NCBI RefSeq assembly: GCF_003345355.1
Contig: NZ_QQNB01000005.1
Coordinates: forward strand, 62,001 to 126,000
Direction of reading: 5' to 3'
Length of the DNA stretch: 64,000 nucleotides
DNA from: Sphingomonas aracearum
GTDB taxonomy: Bacteria > Pseudomonadota > Alphaproteobacteria > Sphingomonadales > Sphingomonadaceae
The notes below the pieces were generated by a model. It worked only from the letters and a program-made list of their open reading frames with translations, made no database searches and was not told where the DNA came from. Within the stretch, counting starts at the first letter, position 1; every line of letters begins with the position of its first letter. The position numbers were made by a program, and so were the translations under genes. Shown in pieces: positions 8,524 to 17,386 of the stretch.

Positions 8524-9156
8524 TTAGTCCGCCCCGACGGCCGGAGGTGCCTCGACCAGCCAACGCCCGACGATCCGCTCAAAGTCGACATAGGGAATGC
8601 GGTCTGGGTCGAACTCCAGCGCGGCAGCAAGGTCGGGTAAGTCGCCCAGGAATGCTTCATAGACTCGCTGCACCCGATCCGCGCTTGGCAGCTCGCGGCG
8701 TGAGACGTTCGCCAGCCAGTCGCGGGCCTCCCGAAGCGCGCGCGCGGGCTCGCCCCCATGCTGGTGAATGTCCATTCCGGCCAGATCGGAGATGAAACGC
8801 TGATACCGGAACTGCTCGACGTCGAGGATCAGGACGCGCTTGGCCTTTTGATGCTTGCCTCCGTAGCGCTTGGCGCCCAGGAATAGCCCAAGCTCGAGTG
8901 GCATGTTGAAGCGCGGAAGGTTGTGAACCGCGTCGAGTTCGGTCCGCGACAGGTCATGGATGCCGTAGCGGCACTGCTCGATCAGCCCAAGAATCTTGTC
9001 GATCCTCGTCTGCCCGCCATCGTCGAGTTCGCGTGCCGAGCGTGGACGGAAGCCACAAACCAGGATCGAGAAGATCAGCGCCCTAAAGGTTGGCGCAAAA
9101 GCGTCGTCGAACGGACAATTGATGAAGACGTCGTCGGTCGACGTCTGGCCGGCCAC
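8524..9156 (-). CDS. TIR-like / nucleotide-binding effector-type protein
   Basis: The 210-residue protein begins with DDVFINCPFDDAFAPTF, like the first strand and loop of TIR-type folds, then has RIDKILGLIEQCRYGIHDLS (helix and third strand, close to the 'conceals itself as a stress sensor' pattern of TIR-like proteins) and FNMPLELGLFLGA, where the Glu of the LELG segment sits where TIR NADases keep their catalytic glutamate. These are my own alignments by eye. If correct it would cleave or bind NAD-type nucleotides, as in antiphage systems. It starts 5 bases after the stop of a small basic protein gene, so the two form an operon. Confidence 0.55.
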   Translation of the reverse strand: MAGQTSTDDVFINCPFDDAFAPTFRALIFSILVCGFRPRSARELDDGGQTRIDKILGLIEQCRYGIHDLSRTELDAVHNLPRFNMPLELGLFLGAKRYGGKHQKAKRVLILDVEQFRYQRFISDLAGMDIHQHGGEPARALREARDWLANVSRRELPSADRVQRVYEAFLGDLPDLAAALEFDPDRIPYVDFERIVGRWLVEAPPAVGAD

Positions 9157-9161
9157 GGAGC

Positions 9162-9332
9162 TTACTTCTTTTTGGCGAGCACGCTCTTCACGGCCGCAGC
9201 GATACGCTGGTCGGAAACTGTTGCCTTCTTCGTCGAGGCCGGCGCCAGCACATAGCGCCCGGTGACGGCGCTGCGCCCGAGCACGCCTGCCTTCGCCGCC
9301 TTGGAGCTGATCGTATCGGACCTGGTCGCCAT
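9162..9332 (-). CDS. Small basic protein, first gene of the TIR-like operon
   Basis: A 56-residue Lys/Ala/Ser-rich protein starting at ATG 9332 (a longer frame to 9371 is less likely). The middle segment GRSAVTGRYVLAPAS resembles short uncharacterised proteins with a conserved S-x-TGRYV core that accompany toxins or mobile elements. No signal peptide or membrane segment. Its stop lies 5 bases before the TIR-like gene, suggesting coupled expression and possibly an antitoxin, sensor or DNA-binding partner; that role is inferred. Confidence 0.5.
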   Translation of the reverse strand: MATRSDTISSKAAKAGVLGRSAVTGRYVLAPASTKKATVSDQRIAAAVKSVLAKKK

Positions 9333-9461
9333 GGCAGATATATGCGCTTTCCAGCGACCCTCCGCAAGCACTCGAGCCGATCGCAGCCGTCCGCCGGAGC
9401 CCGGCCTTTCAGACCGGGCGACTAGGTTTGATCCGCTCTAGCGGAGAGCTACATTGTTGCA

Positions 9462-10211
9462 ATGACCTCTCCCGCTACGCCCACATCGGACCTGATCCTC
9501 GCCCGCTGGGCGAAACGGGTGCTGACCTATGGCGCGACGATCGTGGCCGTGCTCTCAGGGGCGCTTCTGTTCCTGTTCCAAACCGCGACGAAGGCCGCTC
9601 TGTCGCCCTACGGCCTGGACGCTTCCGGCTTCTCCGGGTCGGCGGGTGAGATGATCATGGGCGGGGCCGGAACTCTCCTCGCCTTCTCACTAGTTTTCTT
9701 TGCGCTCTATTGGCCAATTGGCTGGCCCGTGACCCAAGTAAGCGGGTGGATAAGCGGCAGGTATGTTGGCAGGTTCGGAAAGCCAGCGAAGCTGTCCAGC
9801 CTTGAAGCCTGGATCACGTCCGACCCTGACAAGCAGAAGCCCCGGGCGATAATGGCGGGAGCAACCGTCATCGTACCTCTTCTGGCCTTTCTCCTGTTCT
9901 GGTCAGGATCTGCAATCGGGCAGTGGCGCGTGTCACAAGCCGAATGGCTGGTCGCCGCCAACAACTGCGCTAGCGGATGCTTCTCCTACCGAGAAGAGGG
10001 ACGGCCCGCGCCCGTCATAGGGCGTCCAATCGCCGCCAATGCCACGCGCATGGCGGTCGTCGTCGCATCCGGAAAGGTGGAAACCGTTGATGTCGCCAAG
10101 ATCACGGTCGTTGAGGCTTACCGAGGAAAGCCCGTGGTCGTGCCGAAAGATGCTTCTTGGAAGCTTCGATGGGGCTGGTGGCTTCTGGATGTGCTGAACG
10201 CGAATTGGTGA
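9462..10211 (+). CDS. Membrane protein of unknown function
   Basis: The 249-residue protein has three probable membrane helices, at about residues 20-42 (VLTYGATIVAVLSGALLFLF), 66-88 (ending near FFALYWPIGW) and 128-150 (ATVIVPLLAFLLFWSGSAIG), then a soluble C-terminal domain of about 95 residues that contains two cysteines (NNCASGCFSY) and ends with a Trp-rich tail. No family is recognised. It stands alone, convergent with the integrase gene. Confidence 0.55.
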   Translation: MTSPATPTSDLILARWAKRVLTYGATIVAVLSGALLFLFQTATKAALSPYGLDASGFSGSAGEMIMGGAGTLLAFSLVFFALYWPIGWPVTQVSGWISGRYVGRFGKPAKLSSLEAWITSDPDKQKPRAIMAGATVIVPLLAFLLFWSGSAIGQWRVSQAEWLVAANNCASGCFSYREEGRPAPVIGRPIAANATRMAVVVASGKVETVDVAKITVVEAYRGKPVVVPKDASWKLRWGWWLLDVLNANW

Positions 10212-10323
10212 ATTTCTTCTCTGCGCCTAAAACCAATGGGTTGTCCTCAGTACGGCCATGCGTGGTTAAACCCGCTGCTGCGCCCTAGACGATCTCGGTC
10301 CGGGAGTAATGTGGGCAGCGCAC

Positions 10324-11601
10324 CTATAGAAAGCCACGGCCCGCATGATCCTTGAACCGCTCGGCCGAGCGGACATACTCGGAGAGGATCTGGACGGTCT
10401 TGTGCCGGCTAACCTCCTGCATCTTGAAGATGGTCGCACCGCGCGCGGCGCTCTCGGTGAGAAAGCCTGCGCGCAGCGAGTGGCCTGCGAACTGCCGCTC
10501 GTCGAGCCCCGCCTTGCGCGCGGCCGTCTGGACGAGCCGCGCGACCGCCCGATCGCTCATGCCGTCCTCGGTCAGCTCGTCGCCGCGCGTCAGGCGTCGG
10601 AACAGCAGCCCGGACTGGTGCCCGGCCGCCGCCATCCAGGCCAGCAGGTGCGACCTGGGTCGCAGCCCGGTGCCCTCGAGCACCGCGATTTCGGCGCCGT
10701 CCTGTCGCTGATCGGTCTTCGACCGCCCGATCGAGAGCCGCAGCCCTTCGGCCACGAGCTCGACGTCGTCGAGCGTGAGCGCCACCAGCTCGGAGCGGCG
10801 CAGCGCGGCGGCCATCCCGATCGCCAGCACCGCCCGGTCGCGCACCGCGCGCAGGCCCTCGCCGGGGAAGGCGCCCAGCATCGCGGTCAAGACCGCGGCG
10901 TCGGCCGCGCGCTTGCGCGTCTTCTTGCCTCCGCGGCTGTTGCGGATCCCGGCCATGGTCTCGCGCAGCTTGCCGGCATCGGGCTGAGCGGTCGGCGCGA
11001 CGAGGTTCTCGGCGCGGTGAAAGTGCCCGATCGCCGCCACCCGGCGCTCGACAGTCGCGGGCGACTTGCCGGCGTCTGCCTCGGCCGCGACGAACCGGCG
11101 CACGACCTCGGCCGTGGTCGGGAGCGGACATTCGCCGCGCACCGCGCACCAGGCGGTGAAGATCGCCCAGTCAGCGAGATAGGCGCGCTGAGTGTTGCCG
11201 GCGCGCGCGGCGCGGGCATAAGCATCGGCGCGCTCGGTCTCGTGGTCGACGATCCCGGGCAGCATCGGCGCCGGCCGCACCACCAGGTCGCTCGCCGTCG
11301 CCACGATGAGCGATTGCGACGGGGGCAGTGGCGCGGGGTCGATCGGGTCGTTCAAGGTCGGTGCCAGCCTCGGAAAGGAGTTGCCGGTTTTCGGAAACTC
11401 CTTTCCCGATTCTGCCCTGTCGGTTTCCCCAAAAGGGTGGACGTTCTGGTCCGAGCGATCGTCACCTGAAACGGTGGACTTACACCTGAGACAGTGGACG
11501 ACGGAGCCGTCTAGCCCAGCCGTGACATGCTCGCTGTCAGCCACGGGCGCCGATTGAGCCGCGCGGCTCCCTTTGCGCGAGCGCAGCCGCATCTCTCGCA
11601 A
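10324..11601 (-). CDS. Tyrosine recombinase / integrase
   Basis: The C-terminal half shows the phage integrase catalytic set: Arg in ALRRSELVAL, Lys in GRSKTDQRQ, HSLRAGF (His-x-x-Arg), His in SRHKTVQ and the nucleophile Tyr in SEYVRSAERF. The N-terminal SAM-like DNA-binding domain (about 130-230) begins near NTQRAYLADWAIFTAWC. The first 110 residues are low-complexity and Pro-rich, so the true start may be downstream of 11601. It should catalyse site-specific integration or resolution of the element carrying this region. No att repeats were found beside it by eye. Confidence 0.85.
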   Translation of the reverse strand: MREMRLRSRKGSRAAQSAPVADSEHVTAGLDGSVVHCLRCKSTVSGDDRSDQNVHPFGETDRAESGKEFPKTGNSFPRLAPTLNDPIDPAPLPPSQSLIVATASDLVVRPAPMLPGIVDHETERADAYARAARAGNTQRAYLADWAIFTAWCAVRGECPLPTTAEVVRRFVAAEADAGKSPATVERRVAAIGHFHRAENLVAPTAQPDAGKLRETMAGIRNSRGGKKTRKRAADAAVLTAMLGAFPGEGLRAVRDRAVLAIGMAAALRRSELVALTLDDVELVAEGLRLSIGRSKTDQRQDGAEIAVLEGTGLRPRSHLLAWMAAAGHQSGLLFRRLTRGDELTEDGMSDRAVARLVQTAARKAGLDERQFAGHSLRAGFLTESAARGATIFKMQEVSRHKTVQILSEYVRSAERFKDHAGRGFL

Positions 11602-11684
11602 ACGATGTGGCTGTTGAAAAAGTCCTACTGAAGGCTGCCGATCGTCTGTCGAAATCGCCTTTTTAGATTATGCGAGAGGTTTGC

Positions 11685-12167
11685 TTATCCGGTTCCACCT
11701 GAGACATCAGGAGCCACCTTGGGGTCGGGATCCTGTGCCTTGCCGGTTGCGGGTGCCGCTTTCTGGCTCGGCATAGCGGTGAGATAAGCAACGATCGCGT
11801 CAACGTCCTTCTCGGCCACCGGCGCCTTGTACACCTCACGCATCTTGGTGACGGTCGCCTTCCACTGGTCCGCCGATAGCGCAGGCTGAGTTAGCGCCAT
11901 GCTGGCCGAGTGGCACGAAGTGCAGTTGGCGTTGATGACGTCGGCGTGCGGACCATCGGGGTAGGTAGCGTCATCGACCGGCAGGTCGACGCTGGTCGAG
12001 GCGAGCGAAAAGCCGCGGGCTGAGACGCTGGTGGGCGGTGCCGGCTCGGATGTCTCGGAGATCGGGGCAGGCGCCTTGCGGCTGCTCGGCGCCCCGATCG
12101 AGACGAGGATAATGCCGGTCAGGCCGATCAGGCCAGCGGCCATGATGCCGGGAGACGGGGTCTTCAT
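11685..12167 (-). CDS. sorB: c-type cytochrome, sulfite dehydrogenase electron acceptor (SorB-like)
   Basis: This 160-residue protein has an N-terminal membrane anchor or signal segment (GIMAAGLIGLTGIILVSIGA), a Pro-rich linker and one haem-binding CTSCH at residues 82-86, with the distal methionine probably in KMREVYKAP or YLTAMP. It lies 12 bases after the gene for the molybdenum sulfite dehydrogenase, the SorA-SorB order, and would pass electrons from sulfite oxidation to the respiratory chain in the periplasm. Another monohaem cytochrome role cannot be excluded. Confidence 0.75.
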   Translation of the reverse strand: MKTPSPGIMAAGLIGLTGIILVSIGAPSSRKAPAPISETSEPAPPTSVSARGFSLASTSVDLPVDDATYPDGPHADVINANCTSCHSASMALTQPALSADQWKATVTKMREVYKAPVAEKDVDAIVAYLTAMPSQKAAPATGKAQDPDPKVAPDVSGGTG

Positions 12168-12179
12168 GCTACTCGCTCC

Positions 12180-13415
12180 TCAGGCCGCGATGATGGTGGT
12201 GGTCTCGATATTGCCGCGCATGTACCCGCCCGGGTTCCAGATCGGCTTCATCGGCTGGGCGACACCGTTGGTGTTCCAGCAGCGCACCATGATCGGGTTG
12301 GCACCGCGTCGCAGCGGCACGCGACCATCCCACCGACGGAAGCTGTACCTGCCCTCGTCCGCTCCGAGCGTCGTCCTGTACCAGGTGCGGCCTCCGTCCG
12401 ACGATACATCGACCTTGGCGACGCCGCAGTCGCCGCCCATCGCGATGCCGCCGACCGGGATCGATGCCTCATAGGCTATCGTCTGGCCATCGGGCAGGCT
12501 GGTCATCCAGCTGCGCGGGATCATGCGGTTGATGGGGACAGTCGGGAAGTCTCTGGCGCCGGGCGCGACATTCGCGCCCGGCGTCGCGGGGATCTTGTAG
12601 GCCTTGGCCATCCAATACTGGTCGTCGGGGCCGGGCAGTACCTCGATCGAGTTCAGCATCTTGACCCAATAGGTCGAGTACCAGCCCGGCACGATCAGCC
12701 GGCAGGGAAAGCCATTGAGGAGCGGCAGCTGCTCGCCGTTCATGCCGAAGGCGATCATCACTTCGCCGTCGCGGGCATGGTCGATGTCGAGCGCCTTCTC
12801 AAAGTCAGGGGCGCCCGCCACGACCGGTTGATCGAGCGCACCGAAGCGCACCTGCACCGCGCCTGTCTTGACCCCGGCGAGGTCGAGCACGTCGCGCAGG
12901 CGCACACCGAGCCATTTGGCATTGCCCATCGCGCCGTTGCCCCATTGCGCGCCGGCAACACGTGGCTGGAACAGCCCACGGCTGTTTCCCGAGCATTGGT
13001 TGACCGCCGCCATCTCGACCCGCGGCAGGCGCAGCAGCTGGGCGAGGCTGATCGACAGCGGTCGGTTGACGTGGCCGAAGACGTTGAGGCGGAAAGTCTC
13101 GACATCGATCGAGGTCGGGATGTCGGCCCAGTGCCAGCGGACGAAGAACTGGTCGTTGGGCGTGAACACCGACTTGTCGAACACGTCCATCGGCGTTTCC
13201 AGCAAGGGCGGATGGACACGCTGGAGGATCATGCTGCCCTTGCCGGGAAAGGCGCTGGTCATCGGCCGTTCGGCATTGCCGCCAGGCAGCTTCAGGTCGA
13301 CGAGCTGCTGCGCCAGTGCCGGCGCGGCGGCAAGGCCGGCGGTACCGAGCGCGGCATGCCTGAGAAAGCGGCGACGGCTGGTCTCACTCGCCAGTCCGGC
13401 GTCGAAATTGTCCAT
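12180..13415 (-). CDS. sorA: Periplasmic sulfite dehydrogenase, molybdopterin subunit (SorA-like)
   Basis: The 411-residue protein starts with a twin-arginine signal (SRRRFLRHAALG) and has the sulfite oxidase molybdopterin fold, with molybdenum ligand Cys131 in NQCSGNSRG and substrate/cofactor segments FFVRWHWADIP and GFPCRLIVPGWYSTYWVK. The C-terminal part is the Mo-co dimerisation (immunoglobulin-like) domain. It oxidises sulfite to sulfate after Tat export. The neighbouring cytochrome is its electron acceptor and the sulfite exporter gene is just upstream. A SoxC-type role is less likely because no SoxD or other sox genes are present. Confidence 0.85.
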   Translation of the reverse strand: MDNFDAGLASETSRRRFLRHAALGTAGLAAAPALAQQLVDLKLPGGNAERPMTSAFPGKGSMILQRVHPPLLETPMDVFDKSVFTPNDQFFVRWHWADIPTSIDVETFRLNVFGHVNRPLSISLAQLLRLPRVEMAAVNQCSGNSRGLFQPRVAGAQWGNGAMGNAKWLGVRLRDVLDLAGVKTGAVQVRFGALDQPVVAGAPDFEKALDIDHARDGEVMIAFGMNGEQLPLLNGFPCRLIVPGWYSTYWVKMLNSIEVLPGPDDQYWMAKAYKIPATPGANVAPGARDFPTVPINRMIPRSWMTSLPDGQTIAYEASIPVGGIAMGGDCGVAKVDVSSDGGRTWYRTTLGADEGRYSFRRWDGRVPLRRGANPIMVRCWNTNGVAQPMKPIWNPGGYMRGNIETTTIIAA

Positions 13416-13503
13416 GACAAGGCTCTCCTGTGGCCAGCCACGCTGGCGGATCGAGGGGCGTTTCGCAAGTGATCGGACCGACTGATCCGATCATCATGGC
13501 GGA

Positions 13504-14655
13504 TCAGTTCGGGGTGGCGATGCAGGGTGAGACGAACAGGTTGCCGCGCCATGCGCCGGCCAGCGTCTTGGCGCCGACGAGCAGCCACATCGCCGCAAGC
13601 GCGACTGTCAGCACCGTGCCGACGAAACCGAAGAAACCGAGGTTCAGCGTCGTGCCTAGGCGGAAGGTGGCGACGGTGTAGACGCCGAGCGGAAAGGTAT
13701 AGCCCCACCAGCCCAGGTTGAACGGGACGCCGGCGCGCCAGTAGCGGATGGTGATGAGCGTCGCGAGCGCCAGCCACCACAGGCCGAAGCCCCACAGGCA
13801 GAGTCCGGCCACAACGCCGATCCCTTCCGCGACGGTACCGACACCGGCCAGCCCGTGCGCCGCGAGGATCGCCGGCGCGTCCGCCCCGAGCACCAGCATG
13901 CCCAGAGCACCCGTGCCGATCGGTCCCAGCGCCAGCCAGGAGGACGCCGCCATGCTCTCATGCGGCAGCTTGTGGAGCGCCATGCGCAGGATGAGGATGG
14001 CGAGGATGCCGAACGCGACCGGCACCGAATAGGCCCACAGCACATAGGAGGTCGCAAGCGTGACTAGCTGCGCGTGAGGATCGGTCAGATGCGGCGCGAG
14101 CAGCCCGCCGCTGGCGCCCGCCACTTCGGCAGCGACGACCGGCAGCAGCCATACCGCGGTCATGCCGTCCAGGCTGTGCTCGTGACGGGTGAACATCATG
14201 TACGGGATCAGGACGCCACAGGCGAGCGACATGGCGACGTCGATCCACCACAGGACGTGTGCGACCGGTACGATGCCATTCCCGAACCGTGCGATGCCGA
14301 AGGCGAGGCAGCCGTTGATGATCGTCGCGAGGGCCATCGGGATGGTGCCGATGAACATCGACACGGTGTTATGCCCGAAGATGCGCCGCGCCTCGTGCCC
14401 GAACATCGCCCAGCGCGCACCATAAAGGCCGGCGAACAGCGCGAAGAGTGCGATATTGAAGAACCACAACACCTCGCCGACGGGTTTAAGCGAAGGCCCG
14501 ATGCCGGGCACCTGCGGCAGCGCGAGGGCAAGGATGCCCGTGCCCATCGTCGCGGCGAACCAGTTGGGCGTGAACTGACGGATCATCTCGCGGGGATGAT
14601 CGAGCCGGCTGAGCGGCTTGAGGCCGCTGAGAACGGAGTGCGTGTCGGCAGTCAT
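13504..14655 (-). CDS. TDT-family exporter, probable sulfite efflux (Ssu1/TehA-like)
   Basis: This 383-residue polytopic membrane protein has about ten hydrophobic helices and the TDT-family start FTPNWFAATMGTGILALAL. In fungi, Ssu1 of this family exports sulfite, while bacterial TehA is linked to tellurite; here the location between a sulfite dehydrogenase and a LysR gene favours sulfite. Its ATG overlaps the LysR stop (ATGA), so regulator and exporter are co-transcribed, and sorA lies 88 bases downstream. Confidence 0.8.
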   Translation of the reverse strand: MTADTHSVLSGLKPLSRLDHPREMIRQFTPNWFAATMGTGILALALPQVPGIGPSLKPVGEVLWFFNIALFALFAGLYGARWAMFGHEARRIFGHNTVSMFIGTIPMALATIINGCLAFGIARFGNGIVPVAHVLWWIDVAMSLACGVLIPYMMFTRHEHSLDGMTAVWLLPVVAAEVAGASGGLLAPHLTDPHAQLVTLATSYVLWAYSVPVAFGILAILILRMALHKLPHESMAASSWLALGPIGTGALGMLVLGADAPAILAAHGLAGVGTVAEGIGVVAGLCLWGFGLWWLALATLITIRYWRAGVPFNLGWWGYTFPLGVYTVATFRLGTTLNLGFFGFVGTVLTVALAAMWLLVGAKTLAGAWRGNLFVSPCIATPN

Positions 14656-15524
14656 GCGACCTGCTCCTTGATGAGGTCCGTCAGCGCGTCGGCCGCGCGG
14701 GTGCGATAGCGTTCCTTGTGGCGCAGCGCGTGAAAGGCGCGGTCGGGCAGCCCGAGCGGCAGCTCGACAAGGTCACCGGCCTTGAGCGCGCGCGCGACGA
14801 CCAATCGCGACAAGACGGCAACGCCGGCACCCGCCTCGACGGCGGTGCGCACCGCCTCGTTGGACGGCAGCGTCATCGCTATCGTCAGCTGGGCCGGATC
14901 AAACCCGCGCGTTCGCAGCACGTCCTCGAAGGTCGAGCGCGTACCCGATCCCAGCTCACGGACGATCCAGCGTTCAGTGCGCAGCCAGGCCTCGTCGACA
15001 CGTTCGGCGTCCTCGCGGCCGACCAGCACCATCGGATCACGCCCGACGTTCCAGTGGGCGAGTGCCGGTTCGTCCACCTCGCCCTCGACAAAGCCGAGTT
15101 CCGCCGCGCCGCTCAGCACCTGCGCTGCCGCGCCTTCGGTGTTGTCGATCGCGAGCTCAACCGCGATCTGCGGGTGGCGTTCGTGGAAGGCGGCGAGCTT
15201 TGCCGGCAACCAGTAGCTCGCGATCGTCTGGCTAGCGACGATCCGCAACGAACCACGCGCAAGCCCGGCATAGTCCGCGAGCATCGTCTCGGCATGCGCT
15301 GCCCGCCCCAGCACCGCGCGCGCTTCCTCCAGAAAGCCGCGGCCCACCTCGGTCAGCTGGATGCCACGCCCGACGCGGTGGAACAGCGGAACGCCGTAGC
15401 GCGCTTCGAGGGCCGCAACCGCGCCGGAGGCAGCGGACTGCGTGACGTTCAGCGCCTCCGCTGCCTTGGTGACGTGTTCGCGCTCCGCGACACCGACGAA
15501 GATTCTGAGCTGCTCCAGGGTCAT
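14652..15524 (-). CDS. LysR-family transcriptional regulator
   Basis: This 290-residue regulator has a standard LysR layout: winged helix at residues 1-60 (MTLEQLRIFVGVAEREHVTK, then NVTQSAASGAVAALE), a linker helix and a periplasmic-binding-like effector domain from about residue 90. It is divergent from the cytosolic sulfite oxidase-like gene and heads the exporter-sorA-sorB direction. CysL/CysB-like control by a sulfur compound is inferred. The dyad at 15575-15598 in the divergent region is its probable binding site. Confidence 0.85.
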   Translation of the reverse strand: MTLEQLRIFVGVAEREHVTKAAEALNVTQSAASGAVAALEARYGVPLFHRVGRGIQLTEVGRGFLEEARAVLGRAAHAETMLADYAGLARGSLRIVASQTIASYWLPAKLAAFHERHPQIAVELAIDNTEGAAAQVLSGAAELGFVEGEVDEPALAHWNVGRDPMVLVGREDAERVDEAWLRTERWIVRELGSGTRSTFEDVLRTRGFDPAQLTIAMTLPSNEAVRTAVEAGAGVAVLSRLVVARALKAGDLVELPLGLPDRAFHALRHKERYRTRAADALTDLIKEQVA

Positions 15525-15574
15525 GCAGCATATATCGCGTACTTAGATCGATACGACCAACCGTTTGATATGGT

Positions 15575-15598
15575 CATTCCAATCTGGATATCGGAATG
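15575..15598. promoter_or_regulatory. Probable LysR operator between divergent genes
   Basis: CATTCC and GGAATG form an inverted repeat with a 12-base centre (a T-N11-A type dyad, ATTCC...GGAAT) in the 146-base gap between the LysR gene and the sulfite oxidase-like gene. Position and form fit a LysR autoregulatory and activator site. Confidence 0.5.
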
Positions 15599-15670
15599 AT
15601 CGGCAGCCTTTCGTCTGCGATGGTCTCGAAGACTTGAAGCGTTAGGCGGGCCTGCGACGTTTGATCGTCC

Positions 15671-16738
15671 ATGACCAATATGATCGCGCGCAATTCCGAT
15701 CCCTACAACGCCGAGCCGACGCCCGGTGCGTTGATCGAGCGGTTCCTGACGCCGCAGGCGCTGTTCTACGTGCGCAGCCACGGGCCAGTGCCGGATCTGC
15801 CCGCCAATCATCGGATCGAGGTGAGCGGGACGGGCATGGCGAGCCGCTCTTTCTCGGTAGAGGAACTGAAAGCTACGTTCCCCACGCGGACGGTGACGGC
15901 AGTTCTCCAGTGCGCCGGCAACCGGCGCACTGACCTCCAGCAGGTCGGAAAAACGTCGGGTGATCCTTGGGATGTCGGCGCGATCGGCAATGCAGAGTGG
16001 ACCGGCGTACGCCTGGCCGATGTGCTCGATGCGGTCGGCGCACCTGATGCGTCCGACCTGTTCGTGGCGTTCACCGGCGCGGACGAGGTGGACGTGGAGG
16101 GCGAGGAAGCCTTGTTCGGGGTATCGATCGCCATGAGCAAGGCGCGGCAGCCCGACGTCCTCCTCGTCTGGGCGATGAACGGCGAGCCGCTGACGCCCGA
16201 ACACGGCGCACCGCTCCGCATGGTGGTGCCGGGCTATGCCGGCGTGCGCAGCGCCAAATGGCTGACACGGATCGAGGTGCGAGACATGCCTTCCGACGCA
16301 CCGATCCAGGCGCACGACTACAAGCTGTTTCCCGCCGATGTGACGAGCGACACCGTCGACTGGAGCCGGGGTCTGACCATCAATGCCATGCCGCTCAACG
16401 CCGCGATCTGCGTGCCCGGCTCTGGCGAAAGCCTGCCGGCCGGGGAGGTGCGGATCGAGGGCTATGCCATCGCCTATGATCGCCGCGTCTCTCGGGTCGA
16501 AGTGTCGGTAAACGGTGGTCGCGAGTGGCAACAGGCGACGTTCGCCGATGATCCGGAGACGCACTGGGGTTGGCGGCGCTGGACCCTCGACGCCACGCTT
16601 GCCAAAGGTCGCCAGCACCTTGTCGTGCGCGCCTTCGACGGGGCTGGACAGGGACAGCCCGAACGGCCGGACACGATGTGGAACTTCGCCGGCTATCTGT
16701 GCACTGCCTGGCATCACGTCCACGTGCTGGTCGAATGA
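15671..16738 (+). CDS. Sulfite oxidase-like molybdopterin enzyme, cytosolic form
   Basis: The 355-residue protein has the sulfite oxidase catalytic domain, with molybdenum ligand Cys81 in LQCAGNRR, then GDPWDVGAIGNAEWTGVRL and the C-terminal dimerisation domain (VSVNGGREWQQ, HWGWRRW). It has no Tat or Sec signal, in contrast to the sorA product, so it probably acts in the cytoplasm. It is divergent from the LysR gene and overlaps the mgtC-like gene by 4 bases. The electron acceptor is unknown; oxygen or a separate cytochrome are both possible. Confidence 0.85.
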   Translation: MTNMIARNSDPYNAEPTPGALIERFLTPQALFYVRSHGPVPDLPANHRIEVSGTGMASRSFSVEELKATFPTRTVTAVLQCAGNRRTDLQQVGKTSGDPWDVGAIGNAEWTGVRLADVLDAVGAPDASDLFVAFTGADEVDVEGEEALFGVSIAMSKARQPDVLLVWAMNGEPLTPEHGAPLRMVVPGYAGVRSAKWLTRIEVRDMPSDAPIQAHDYKLFPADVTSDTVDWSRGLTINAMPLNAAICVPGSGESLPAGEVRIEGYAIAYDRRVSRVEVSVNGGREWQQATFADDPETHWGWRRWTLDATLAKGRQHLVVRAFDGAGQGQPERPDTMWNFAGYLCTAWHHVHVLVE

Positions 16739-17247
16739 TCGAAGCGTCAGCGGCATCGGACATCGGCTTCTGGATCGATGCGATCGGGCGGCTGGTGGTG
16801 GCGACCGCGGCCGGGATGGTGCTCGGCTGGGAACGCTCGCGCGAGAACCGGCAGATCATGGGCTTGCGAACGCTGGGTCTGGTCGGTCTGGCGAGCTGCA
16901 TCGCCGTGCAGGCGGTCGTGCATAGTGGCCTGCCAAATGTAAACGCCGACGCCGCAGGGCGGGCGATGCAGGGCATTCTGACAGGCGTCGGTTTCATCGG
17001 TGCCGGCGCGGTGCTGCGGGTCGGCCAGGGTCAGGAAGTGCATGGATTGGCGACCGCCGCGTGCATCTGGGTGACGGCCACGATCGGCGCGGCAGCGGGG
17101 TTGGCAGTGTGGCCGCTCATCATCGGCGGGGTGAGCCTTGCAATGCTCGTCCTGTTCGTCGGTGCGCCGCTGGAACGCCGCATCCGCGAGCGGGCTCGCC
17201 TGACGCCGGCCGAGGCCGACAGGAAGGACGTCGAGCGCAAGCCGTGA
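16735..17247 (+). CDS. MgtC/SapB-family membrane protein
   Basis: The start is the ATG at 16735, which overlaps the preceding stop codon (ATGA). The 170-residue protein has the MgtC N-terminal domain with four to five helices and the signatures GMVLGWERSRENRQIMGLRT and GVGFIGAGAVLR. It ends in a charged tail without the second soluble domain of virulence MgtC. MgtC proteins influence membrane potential and F-ATP synthase under Mg or acid stress; a link to sulfite here is only by coupling to the upstream gene. Confidence 0.85.
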   Translation: MIEASAASDIGFWIDAIGRLVVATAAGMVLGWERSRENRQIMGLRTLGLVGLASCIAVQAVVHSGLPNVNADAAGRAMQGILTGVGFIGAGAVLRVGQGQEVHGLATAACIWVTATIGAAAGLAVWPLIIGGVSLAMLVLFVGAPLERRIRERARLTPAEADRKDVERKP

Positions 17248-17386
17248 TCCCGCTGGATCGCCCGGTGCCTGTCGGCGTCGGGAAGCGGCAAGGTGCAATC
17301 AGGACACCAGCGCCGCATCGGCCTGGCGCCGGACCTCGTCGGCGATCGGATGCGGCTCGGAAGCGGGGCGCTCGCCCACCACTGTG

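Noticed and set aside
11608..11624. GCTGTTGAAAAAGTCC near the integrase start as an insertion sequence end
   Set aside because: It resembles the end of the IS1182 element at 20261 only in TGTTGAAAAA; no partner end or transposase is near, so it is not called.
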